Shown one piece after another: positions 1-5,858 of a DNA stretch of 8,131 nt. The DNA lies in contig JBEKOI010000288.1 of the NCBI GenBank assembly GCA_049521915.1, forward strand, positions 1-8,131, given 5' to 3'. The stretch comes from Bog-756 sp049521915 (GTDB taxonomy: Bacteria; Actinomycetota; Acidimicrobiia; Acidimicrobiales; RAAP-2). Made by a program: the position numbers and the translations under genes. Numbering within the stretch: position 1 is the first letter of the stretch; every line of letters starts with the position of its first letter. The notes under the pieces were generated by a model. It did no database searches. It saw nothing but the letters and a program-made list of their open reading frames with translations, and was not told the origin of the DNA.

Positions 1-79
1 CCGTGACCCGGGCGGCGCCGTCCAGCATCGAGAATTCGGTGTGGGTGTGCAGGTGTGCGAACGACCGTGTGACGACCAA
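1..79 (-). CDS. dnaE: DNA polymerase III alpha subunit, DnaE1 type (5' end only)
   Basis: The first 26 codons of a gene that leaves the window at its left edge. The visible protein reads MVVTRSFAHLHTHTEFSMLD and continues GAARVT. This is the start of the PHP domain of replicative DNA polymerase III alpha; as I remember it, mycobacterial DnaE1 has FVHLHNHTEYSMLDGAAKI here. The His-x-His pair (HLHTH) supplies PHP metal ligands. The error-prone DnaE2/ImuC version of this segment differs, so the replicative paralogue is favoured. The start is TTG at 79-77, preceded by a strong Shine-Dalgarno AGGAAGG nine bases upstream. No ATG or GTG gives a better start. The 148-bp gap after bpa suggests dnaE can be transcribed on its own, although it lies in the same direction as the upstream operon. 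Family identity is secure despite the short fragment. Confidence 0.88.
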   Translation of the reverse strand, partial: MVVTRSFAHLHTHTEFSMLDGAARVT

Positions 80-122
80 CGACTGGTACCTTCCTCGGCG
101 AGCCCGTCCCATGGTTCGCCAC

Positions 123-143
123 TTCTCCACAGGGTGTGGACGA
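123..143. promoter_or_regulatory. Inverted pair of DnaA-box-like 9-mers upstream of dnaE
   Basis: TTCTCCACA (123-131, plus strand) is one base from the E. coli DnaA box TTATCCACA. TCGTCCACA (143-135, minus strand) is one base from the actinobacterial box TTGTCCACA. Together they form a perfect 15-bp inverted repeat, TCCACA-GGG-TGTGGA (126-140), lying 47-64 bp upstream of the dnaE start codon. The site could be bound by DnaA or by an unrelated dimeric regulator, or it could be chance. No convincing -35/-10 pair is visible around it. The rest of the 80-227 gap holds only the dnaE ribosome binding site (AGGAAGG) and the hairpin listed separately. Confidence 0.3.
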
Positions 144-211
144 GTTACACCGCTGTCATTCCGACGATAGCGCGATGGGACGGGGCCCGGGGAAGTTGTC
201 GGTCAGGCCAG

Positions 212-224
212 GTCGGGGGCCGAC
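212..224 (-). terminator. Small hairpin just after bpa, possible weak terminator
   Basis: On the minus strand, GTCGG-CCC-CCGAC forms a 5-bp GC-rich stem starting three bases past the bpa stop codon. No T-tract follows, so it is not a classical intrinsic terminator. In high-GC actinobacteria, short U-less hairpins of this kind are sometimes proposed to stop transcription or protect 3' ends. It might equally be incidental. Confidence 0.2.
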
Positions 225-227
225 GGT

Positions 228-812
228 TCAGAGATAGGTGCCCGGTCGGCCCACGGACGGATCGGAACCCTGGGGTAGCGACCGCTGGCGCATCTCGTCG
301 AGTTGGGCCCGGGCGGCCACCTGCTGGGCCACCAGGGTGGCCTGGATGCCGTGGAAGAGCCCTTCCAGCCATCCCACCAGCTGGGCGTGGGCCACCCGGA
401 GCTCGGCGTCGGAGGGTGTGGGGTTGTCGAACGGGATCGAGATCCTGTCCAGCTCGGCGGCCAGGTCGGGCGAGAGGCCGTCGGCCAATTCGCGGATCGA
501 CTGCTCGTAGATCTCACGGAGCCGGCCCCGGCTGGCCTCGTCGAGGGGGGCGGAGCGGACCTCCTCCAACAGCTGCTTGACCATCGATCCGATACGCAGC
601 AGTTTGCCCGGGTGCTCGATGGATTCGTTGGGCTCGTCCGGGTCGGTGTCCCCGCCGGTACCGTCGGCCGACGGGTCGGCGCCGATCTGGACGGCCGCCG
701 TCCCGGCCGGTACGGACCGTCCCGCATCGTCCTCGACGACCTCGGGCCGGACGACCTCGGGGCGGAGTGGTTCGGGATCGGTCGCCGCGGGACGGCTGGG
801 GTCGGTTCCCAT
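228..812 (-). CDS. bpa: Bacterial proteasome activator (Bpa/PafE, DUF2587)
   Basis: A 194-residue homologue of mycobacterial Bpa (PafE), a ring-forming, ATP-independent activator that docks on the 20S proteasome and feeds it unfolded substrates without pupylation. Residues 1-65 are acidic, Pro-rich and probably disordered, with a duplicated RPEVV. The conserved four-helix region spans about 67-181, with the signatures KQLLEEVRSAPLDEASR and AQLVGWLEGLFHGIQATL. A flexible tail ends in Gly-Thr-Tyr-Leu, equivalent to the GQYL tail by which mycobacterial Bpa contacts the proteasome alpha ring. Tyr and Leu are kept, and Thr replaces Gln. The ATG at 812 follows a GGGAG nine bases upstream, inside the end of the phosphodiesterase gene two bases away, so the two are probably co-transcribed and coupled. 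Length and domain order are normal. No proteasome, Mpa or Pup gene is in the window. Confidence 0.95.
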   Translation of the reverse strand: MGTDPSRPAATDPEPLRPEVVRPEVVEDDAGRSVPAGTAAVQIGADPSADGTGGDTDPDEPNESIEHPGKLLRIGSMVKQLLEEVRSAPLDEASRGRLREIYEQSIRELADGLSPDLAAELDRISIPFDNPTPSDAELRVAHAQLVGWLEGLFHGIQATLVAQQVAARAQLDEMRQRSLPQGSDPSVGRPGTYL

Positions 813-814
813 GG

Positions 815-1975
815 TCAGATACTCCCATCTCCAGCCAGCACCACCAAGGGGACCAGCAGTTCGTCTTCGGTCAGCGAGCCGTGCCGGCTGTGGAGCCGGT
901 TCTCGCCCGTGTCGGCCGGGTCGATGAACGCGATCGGGGCATGCGGCAACAGGGCCACGTCGCCCACCCGACCCAGCAGGTGATCGGGGAGCGGTCCGCC
1001 GAACATGCCCTCGGCGATGAGCTGTTCCCTCCCCATCACCCAGGTGGTGTCGCCGTAGAGATCCGCGGCCGCAGCCTCGAGCTCATCGGCCGCGCCCGCA
1101 TGCGCATGCAACCACCGGAAGCGACCCTCGCCGGACATGAACCTGACCATGGACATGATGTCGCGTCCGAGCAGCTCGATCTGGTCGACGTCGATCTCCC
1201 CGTGGTCGGCCGTCACGACCAGGACAGCCCCGGGGGGTAGCTCGGCCACCAGGTCGGCCACCAGCCGGTCGACAGCGCGCAGCTCGGCGTCGTAGAGGGC
1301 GCCGAGCCCGTTCCCGTGGGCCACCTTGTCGATGCCGTCGTAGTAGGCGTAGACGAAACGCTCGCCTTCGCCCAGCAGACGCGCCACCTCGACGGGCAGC
1401 GAGGAGGGCACCTTGTACCCGCGCAGCGGGGAATTGCCGAGATGGGCGGCGGTGAACCCGGTCCCGCCGAACTCGTCCTTCGACACCACCGGCACCGCTA
1501 CCGCGGAGCCGGGAAAGGGGGGGCACGGCTGGAAGCTGCGGGCGGGGAAGGTGCGACGGGCGTCGAGCACCCGGCCACTGCCCATGGTCCACCGGAGCAC
1601 GTTGAGGATCTCGTCGTCGATGGCCAGGCGGTAGCCGAGAAGTCCGTGACGGCAGGGCCGGCAACCGGTGGTGATGGATGTGAGGGCGCAGGCCGTGGTG
1701 GTGGGTGCCACCGAGGTGATGGGCCGGTCGATGCCCTCGGCGCCGGACAGGGTCGGGGCCAATCCGGGCCGGGCCCGGAGCTGCTGCCACCCCAGCCCGT
1801 CGACGACCAGGAGCACCACCTGCTGGGCATGCCGGGCCGACTCCGGCAGCCAGGGCGGATCCCCGCGGTCGTCGGGCGGCCCGAGCAGCGCGGGAACCAC
1901 GTTGGCGATGCAGGCGCCCTCGTAGTCGGGGAGGGCCAGGGCCGGCGACGGTGGGTGCGGGTCGGGTGCGGGCAT
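815..1975 (-). CDS. Alkaline-phosphatase-superfamily phosphodiesterase / nucleotide pyrophosphatase-like
   Basis: A 386-residue protein of the type I phosphodiesterase/nucleotide pyrophosphatase group, which hydrolyses phosphoester or phosphodiester bonds with two metal ions, usually zinc. The metal-site motifs appear in the expected order: VVDG (Asp59), the nucleophile loop SVAPTTTA (a Thr at 92-94), YDGIDKVAH (Asp216 and His220, like the DxxGH motif), TADHGE (Asp257, His258) and a late His in LHSRHGSL (about His365). No signal peptide or membrane segment is visible, so a cytoplasmic location is inferred. The substrate cannot be read from sequence; nucleotides, phospholipid-derived compounds and phosphonates are all possible. 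The ATG at 1975 has no clear Shine-Dalgarno, which fits re-initiation from the gene 33 bases upstream. Its stop lies two bases before the bpa start. All catalytic elements look intact. Confidence 0.85.
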   Translation of the reverse strand: MPAPDPHPPSPALALPDYEGACIANVVPALLGPPDDRGDPPWLPESARHAQQVVLLVVDGLGWQQLRARPGLAPTLSGAEGIDRPITSVAPTTTACALTSITTGCRPCRHGLLGYRLAIDDEILNVLRWTMGSGRVLDARRTFPARSFQPCPPFPGSAVAVPVVSKDEFGGTGFTAAHLGNSPLRGYKVPSSLPVEVARLLGEGERFVYAYYDGIDKVAHGNGLGALYDAELRAVDRLVADLVAELPPGAVLVVTADHGEIDVDQIELLGRDIMSMVRFMSGEGRFRWLHAHAGAADELEAAAADLYGDTTWVMGREQLIAEGMFGGPLPDHLLGRVGDVALLPHAPIAFIDPADTGENRLHSRHGSLTEDELLVPLVVLAGDGSI

Positions 1976-2008
1976 CGGTGGTGACTGTAGGCGACGAGGG
2001 TACGGGGG

Positions 2009-2731
2009 TCAGCTACGAGGGAGCACGGCACGGATGGTCTTGTAGCAATGGCCGTCACGGGGCACGGTGATGGCCGCCACCAGGTAGTGGGGCTTGAATC
2101 CGAGCGCCGAGGCCAGATCCTTTCCCTGTAGGCGGTCCCGGCGGGCCACGTCGAGGGCCCGTTCGGCGGCGGGGTCCTCCACTGGAAGCCAGTTGTCACT
2201 GCGTCCCCAGCCGAACCGGATCCACACCGACCGGTCCTCGATCCTGCGGAACAGGACCGGTCCCTTGGTCGGGACGACCAGGGCGAGGGAAGGTCGGAAC
2301 CCGCGGAACTCCCAGTACGGGGCGGATGCACCCGGGAACCCGAGTATGTGCTCTTCTGGGGGCGCGACCAGGCGATTGAGCATGCGGCGCACCCGGCGGC
2401 CGTGGAGGGTCCCGAGATGCCGGGGCAGCCCGGCGGCGGTGACGGCCTCCGGTTGGGCGAGGTCGTCGCGCTCGGGTTCGTCGGCCAACCGCGCTTCGAC
2501 CACGTCGAACGGCGACAGATCCGGCCCGTGGTCCTCGGGCCAGGCCACCCGCACCCGGACCAGTGTCCCCGAGGCCAGGTCCACACCCGTGGTGTCCTCG
2601 CCATGGCAGGCCAGGACCAGCACCGTGAGCGACGAACCGCCGGCCACCTCGATGCTGGATCGCGGCTTGATGGCGCGGACCACGTCGCGGGCGGTGCCGC
2701 TCCGGGGGGTACGGGTCGAGCCCCGGCTCAT
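2009..2731 (-). CDS. Conserved-looking hypothetical protein, translationally coupled to the thioredoxin-fold gene
   Basis: I do not recognise a family for this 240-residue protein. The start is taken as ATG 2731-2729 because it overlaps the TGA of the upstream gene as ATGA, a standard coupling arrangement; no Shine-Dalgarno is visible. An in-frame extension to 2839 is possible but would lie inside the upstream gene. No signal peptide, membrane segment or Cys cluster is seen. The first 25 residues are basic. Residues 27-85 look beta-rich (SLTVLVLACHG, TLVRVRVAWPED, FDVVEARLAD). A second part at 125-240 is rich in aromatics (APYWEFRGFRPSLALVV, SVWIRFGWGRSDNWLPVEDP) and ends in LVAAITVPRDGHCYKTIRAVLP. 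The WIRFGWG/NWLPVED stretch has the spacing of a folded domain, not a shadow frame, and codon use is typical of the neighbours. Its place between a thioredoxin-fold protein and a phosphodiesterase gives no clear function. Confidence 0.75.
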   Translation of the reverse strand: MSRGSTRTPRSGTARDVVRAIKPRSSIEVAGGSSLTVLVLACHGEDTTGVDLASGTLVRVRVAWPEDHGPDLSPFDVVEARLADEPERDDLAQPEAVTAAGLPRHLGTLHGRRVRRMLNRLVAPPEEHILGFPGASAPYWEFRGFRPSLALVVPTKGPVLFRRIEDRSVWIRFGWGRSDNWLPVEDPAAERALDVARRDRLQGKDLASALGFKPHYLVAAITVPRDGHCYKTIRAVLPRS

Positions 2732-4815
2732 CGGACCGTCGCGGCCAGCTGGGACGACAGGGTGTCGGCATCGGCCGCCGGAAGCCGGCAGGTGTGGTTC
2801 CGGCAGACGTAGGCGAAGGAGTCTTCGCGGTCCTGCCACAGCGGGGAGGGGGTCCGCTCACCCCAGGCCAGCACTGAGCCGGGCAGCCATCGCTTCCTGA
2901 CCACGTCGACCAGGTCGGGGCGCGAACCGGTGATGACCACCTCGGTGAAGCCCTGCATCAGATGGGTGGCCGTGAGCGCCGTCAGGGCAAAGGCCGTCGG
3001 GTGCCGGAGCAGGAGGTCGCCGAGGAGGTCCACCACCTCACGGGCGAGCATGGAGTACCCGTCGCGACCGGTGAGCGCACCCAGCCGGGCCAGGGCCATG
3101 GCCGCCACCGCATTGGCCGAGGCGGTGGCCCCGTCGATGACGTCCTTGGTCCGTACGATGAGGACTTCGGCGTCGTGGCCGGTGGTGAAGAAGCCACCGT
3201 CCCGGTCGTCGTGGAACAGATCGACGAGGGCGTCGGCGGTCTCGACGGCCCGCTCCGTCCACCGGGCCCGCCCGGTGAGCTCGCCGAGTCGGGTGAAGAA
3301 GTCGATCAGCCAGGCATAGTCGCCGGCATAGGCCAGATGGCGCGCACCACCACCGGGCTGCCAGCTCCTCAGCCAACGGCCGTCCTCTCCGACCAGGTGC
3401 TGACAGAGGAAGTCGCCGATGGCCTCGGCCGCATCACGCCACCCCTGGTCGCCGGTCGCCGCTGCCGCTTCGGCCACGGCCGAACCGTACATGGCGTTCC
3501 ATTCGGTGAGGACCTTGTCGTCGAGCCCGGGTCTGATCCGCTCGCTGCGGGCTTCCAGCAGGAGCTCCCGGCCCATCTCGACGGCGGGGCCGTCGCGAAG
3601 GGGGCCCCCGACCGGTCGGCGCAGGATGGTGCTGCCCTCGAAGTTCCCCTGGCCACCCACCCCGAACCAATCGATCAGCGCATCGGCGACAGCGGCAACG
3701 TCGCCGGGTTCGCCCCCCACCTCGGAACGGCTCCCGAACCGCTCGGCCACCGCGGCCTCGATCTGATCGGGGGTCCAGACGTAGAACCGCCCCTCCACCC
3801 CCTCGGAGTCGGCGTCCTCGGCCGAGTACACGCCGCCCGCGGCCGTGGTCAGGTCCCGGCTCACGTAGCCGATGATGCCGGCCACCACGTCGAGGTAGTC
3901 GGCCCGGCCCGTCACCTGCCATCCGTGGAGGAAGGCCCGCAGCAGGCCCGCTTGGTCGTAGAGCATCTTCTCGAAGTGGGGGACCAACCATTCGGCGTCG
4001 GTGGAGTAGCGGGCGAACCCGCCGCCGAGATGGTCGTGGATGCCGCCCGCGGCCATGGCGTCGAGCGTGGTGACGGCCATCTGCTCGGCGTGCGCCGCCG
4101 TCTGCTCCGCCGGGCCACGCAGCGAGTGGTACAGCGCCAGGTCCACCAGGGTCGGCTGGGGGAATTTGGGGGCACCGCCGAACCCGCCCCACTGCGGATC
4201 GAAGCGGCGGGAGAGCTCGTCGACCGCGGTGGCCACCAGATCGGGCGGCTCCGCCATCTGCTCTGCCGTCTGCCCGTCGGCCGTGGCGAACAGCGACCTC
4301 GACCCGGGGGCCCTGTGGATCAGCGACCGTGAAGCGATGGCCCGGGACAGCTCGTCCGCCTGCTCCTCTACTTCGCCGCGCCGGTTGCCCCAGACGTCGG
4401 TCAGCGCGGCCAGTACCGTGCGGAAGGACGGCATACCCGGTCGGTCGTCGGGCGGGAAGTAGGTGCCGCCGAAGAATGGCCGTCGATCGGGCGTCAAGAA
4501 GACGCTCATGGGCCATCCTCCCGAGCCGGTCATCGACTGCACGGCCTCCATGTACACGGCATCCACATCGGGTCGCTCCTCGCGGTCGACCTTGATGCAC
4601 ACGAACGCCGCGTTGAGCTCGCCAGCCGTCTCGGGGTCTTCGAACGACTCGTGAGCCATCACGTGGCACCAGTGGCAGGCCGAGTACCCGACGGAAAGGA
4701 AGATCGGCCAATCCTTGTCCCGGGCCAGTTCGAAGGCGTCGTCCCCCCAGCTGTACCAGTCGACCGGGTTGGCCGCGTGCTGCAGGAGGTAGGGCGACAG
4801 CTCCACCGCCGTCAT
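2728..4815 (-). CDS. Thioredoxin-domain protein of the SPATA20/YyaL family (DUF255 plus AGE-like barrel)
   Basis: A 695-residue protein of normal length for this family. Residues 1-160 are the DUF255 thioredoxin-like domain: SPYLLQHAANPVDWYSWG at the N-terminus, the CxxC site SACHWCHVM (Cys47, Cys50) and GGWPMSVFLTPD near 99-110. From about 200 to 690 follows an alpha/alpha-barrel related to N-acylglucosamine 2-epimerases, with GGFGGAPKFPQP and HLGGGFARYSTDAEWLVPHFEKMLYD. The tail AYVCRNHTCRLP has a further Cys pair. The family is widespread from bacteria to man, but its reaction is not established; thiol-disulphide chemistry or sugar binding are guesses. ATG 4815 is chosen because family members begin just before the SPYLLQHA motif; a TTG four codons upstream is possible. 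No signal peptide, so probably cytoplasmic. It is first in a tight minus-strand set leading to bpa and overlaps the next gene by four bases. Confidence 0.92.
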   Translation of the reverse strand: MTAVELSPYLLQHAANPVDWYSWGDDAFELARDKDWPIFLSVGYSACHWCHVMAHESFEDPETAGELNAAFVCIKVDREERPDVDAVYMEAVQSMTGSGGWPMSVFLTPDRRPFFGGTYFPPDDRPGMPSFRTVLAALTDVWGNRRGEVEEQADELSRAIASRSLIHRAPGSRSLFATADGQTAEQMAEPPDLVATAVDELSRRFDPQWGGFGGAPKFPQPTLVDLALYHSLRGPAEQTAAHAEQMAVTTLDAMAAGGIHDHLGGGFARYSTDAEWLVPHFEKMLYDQAGLLRAFLHGWQVTGRADYLDVVAGIIGYVSRDLTTAAGGVYSAEDADSEGVEGRFYVWTPDQIEAAVAERFGSRSEVGGEPGDVAAVADALIDWFGVGGQGNFEGSTILRRPVGGPLRDGPAVEMGRELLLEARSERIRPGLDDKVLTEWNAMYGSAVAEAAAATGDQGWRDAAEAIGDFLCQHLVGEDGRWLRSWQPGGGARHLAYAGDYAWLIDFFTRLGELTGRARWTERAVETADALVDLFHDDRDGGFFTTGHDAEVLIVRTKDVIDGATASANAVAAMALARLGALTGRDGYSMLAREVVDLLGDLLLRHPTAFALTALTATHLMQGFTEVVITGSRPDLVDVVRKRWLPGSVLAWGERTPSPLWQDREDSFAYVCRNHTCRLPAADADTLSSQLAATVR

Positions 4816-5030
4816 GTCTCTGATCAAGGGCAACGGGGCCCGCTTCCGTCGACACCCGAGCGTCGTGGGCACCATTGGTCCCGATCCGCGGCGGGGACGG
4901 AACTTCGCATGCGCCGCCGGCCGCCCAACCGGTGCGCGCCGACCTCGGGGGAGTGGTGCTCCTGATCGGCGGGCGGGGCGGCATCCACGCCACCATTGTG
5001 CACCAGCCGTCCCGGCCGCCGGTCCGGCCG
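4816..5030. other. Divergent intergenic stretch with no recognised gene
   Basis: This stretch separates the start of the thioredoxin-fold gene (minus) from the repeat array and SDR (plus). It is very GC-rich and all frames stay open by composition, but none of the translations resembles a protein I know. It must hold the promoter of the minus-strand operon, yet I see no convincing -35/-10 pair and no Shine-Dalgarno ahead of ATG 4815 beyond a weak AGAG. It contains no sequence coding for the missing SDR N-terminus: no GKVALVTG-like stretch in any forward frame. The nearest, GVVLLIGGRGGI around 4951-4986, lies in a different frame from the SDR and does not continue as a dehydrogenase. Confidence 0.6.
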
Positions 5031-5100
5031 GATGTCCCGGTGCGGATGTCCCGGTGCGGATGTCCCGGTGCGGATGTCCCGGTGCGGATGTCCCGGTGCG
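5031..5100. repeat. Five perfect tandem copies of a 14-bp unit
   Basis: The unit GATGTCCCGGTGCG occurs five times without change (5031, 5045, 5059, 5073, 5087). A sixth, broken copy starts GATGTC at 5101 and runs straight into SDR coding sequence. Fourteen is not a multiple of three, so each gain or loss of a copy shifts the reading frame across the array. Each unit contains one ATG and one GTG, so potential starts occur in all three plus frames. The array lies directly upstream of, and partly in frame with, the dehydrogenase. The 14-bp period does not match helical phasing, which argues mildly against an operator array. Replication slippage in a GC-rich tract, or an assembly artefact, are simple explanations for perfect identity. 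Confidence 0.95.
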
Positions 5101-5101
5101 G

Positions 5102-5842
5102 ATGTCGTCCCGGGGCATCGGGCAGGCCGTCGCCCTGGCTTTCTGCTCGTCGGGGGCGTCGGTAATGATCTCGTCGCGAAAGGCCGACGCCCTGGCCGGC
5201 GCCGCGGCCGAGATCGATGCGGCCAAGGGGGACCGGGCCGGCACGGTCGAATGGCGGGTCGCCAACGCCGGTGACCCGGAGCAGGCCGAGTCGTGTGTGG
5301 CGGCCACCGTCGAGCGCTTCGGGGCCGTCGACATCCTCGTGAACAACGCGGCCACCAATCCCTACTACGGGCCGATCATGGACCTCGACACGGCGCGGGC
5401 GGACAAGACCGTGCGCGTCAACCAGACCGGGTACCTCGAATGGGTCCAGGCCGCGTGGCGGTCGGGCATGTCCGAACGGGGTGGGGTCGTTCTCAACATG
5501 GCCTCCGTGGGCGGGCTGTCCGTCGAGCGAGGCATCGGCTGGTACAACGTGACCAAGGCGGCGGTGATCCATCTGACCAGTCAGCTGGCCGGCGAGCTCG
5601 GCCCCGGTGTCCGGGTCAACGCGCTGGCCCCGGGCCTGGTCAAGACCGAGTTCGCCCGTGCCCTGTGGGAGCCGGGCGAAGAGGCGATCGCCCGGAGGCT
5701 GCCGCTCGGCCGGCTGGGCCTGGTCGACGACATCGCCGGCGCCGCTCTGTTCTTGTGCTCGGACGCCGCCTCGTGGATCACCGGTCAGACGCTGGTTATC
5801 GACGGTGGCGCCATGTGCATCACCAGCGGGGGCATCACCTGA
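5102..5842 (+). CDS. SDR-family oxidoreductase lacking its N-terminal strand (possibly broken)
   Basis: A classical short-chain dehydrogenase/reductase, close in motifs to the NADP-dependent DHRS4-like carbonyl reductases. From ATG 5102 it is 246 residues. It has the end of the glycine loop (SRGIG, 3-7), SSRK after strand 2 (24-27, suggesting NADP(H)), NNAATNPYYG (81-90), Asn107, Ser135 and Tyr148-x3-Lys152 as the catalytic tetrad, APGLVKTEF (176-184) and the C-terminal ITGQTLVIDGG. Missing is the usual GKVALVTG segment: strand beta-1 and the TG of TGxxxGxG, about 15-20 residues. The reading frame runs back through the repeat array, so starts at ATG 5060 or GTG 5054/5096 are also possible; none restores the motif and none has a Shine-Dalgarno. 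The gene ends 16 bp from convergent menE. It may be a pseudogene, a misassembled gene, or a real protein with a replaced N-terminus. Confidence 0.75.
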   Translation: MSSRGIGQAVALAFCSSGASVMISSRKADALAGAAAEIDAAKGDRAGTVEWRVANAGDPEQAESCVAATVERFGAVDILVNNAATNPYYGPIMDLDTARADKTVRVNQTGYLEWVQAAWRSGMSERGGVVLNMASVGGLSVERGIGWYNVTKAAVIHLTSQLAGELGPGVRVNALAPGLVKTEFARALWEPGEEAIARRLPLGRLGLVDDIAGAALFLCSDAASWITGQTLVIDGGAMCITSGGIT

Positions 5843-5858
5843 CCCACCGTTCACCCGG

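Noticed and set aside
203..727. A 174-codon minus-strand frame overlapping bpa
   Set aside because: It is Ser/Arg/Pro/Trp-rich with no recognisable motif. The bpa frame matches its family almost end to end.
2962..4332. A 456-codon plus-strand open frame antisense to the thioredoxin-fold gene
   Set aside because: The translation is low-complexity Gly/His/Arg/Val-rich and the sense strand codes for a clear SPATA20-family protein. The openness follows from third-position GC bias.
4945..4990. GVVLLIGGRGGI as a displaced SDR glycine-loop segment
   Set aside because: It resembles strand beta-1 plus a Gly loop, but it is out of frame with the SDR, is followed by HATIVHQPSRP, and the real SRGIG is still present downstream.
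4814..5101. An upstream extension of the SDR frame to ATG 4814
   Set aside because: It would start inside the start codon of the divergent gene and encode a Pro/Arg/Ala-rich stretch with no Rossmann strand, so it does not supply the missing N-terminus.
5031..5106. The tandem repeat as a CRISPR array or plasmid-type iterons
   Set aside because: The 14-bp units abut without spacers, and there are no cas, rep or origin-like AT-rich sequences nearby.
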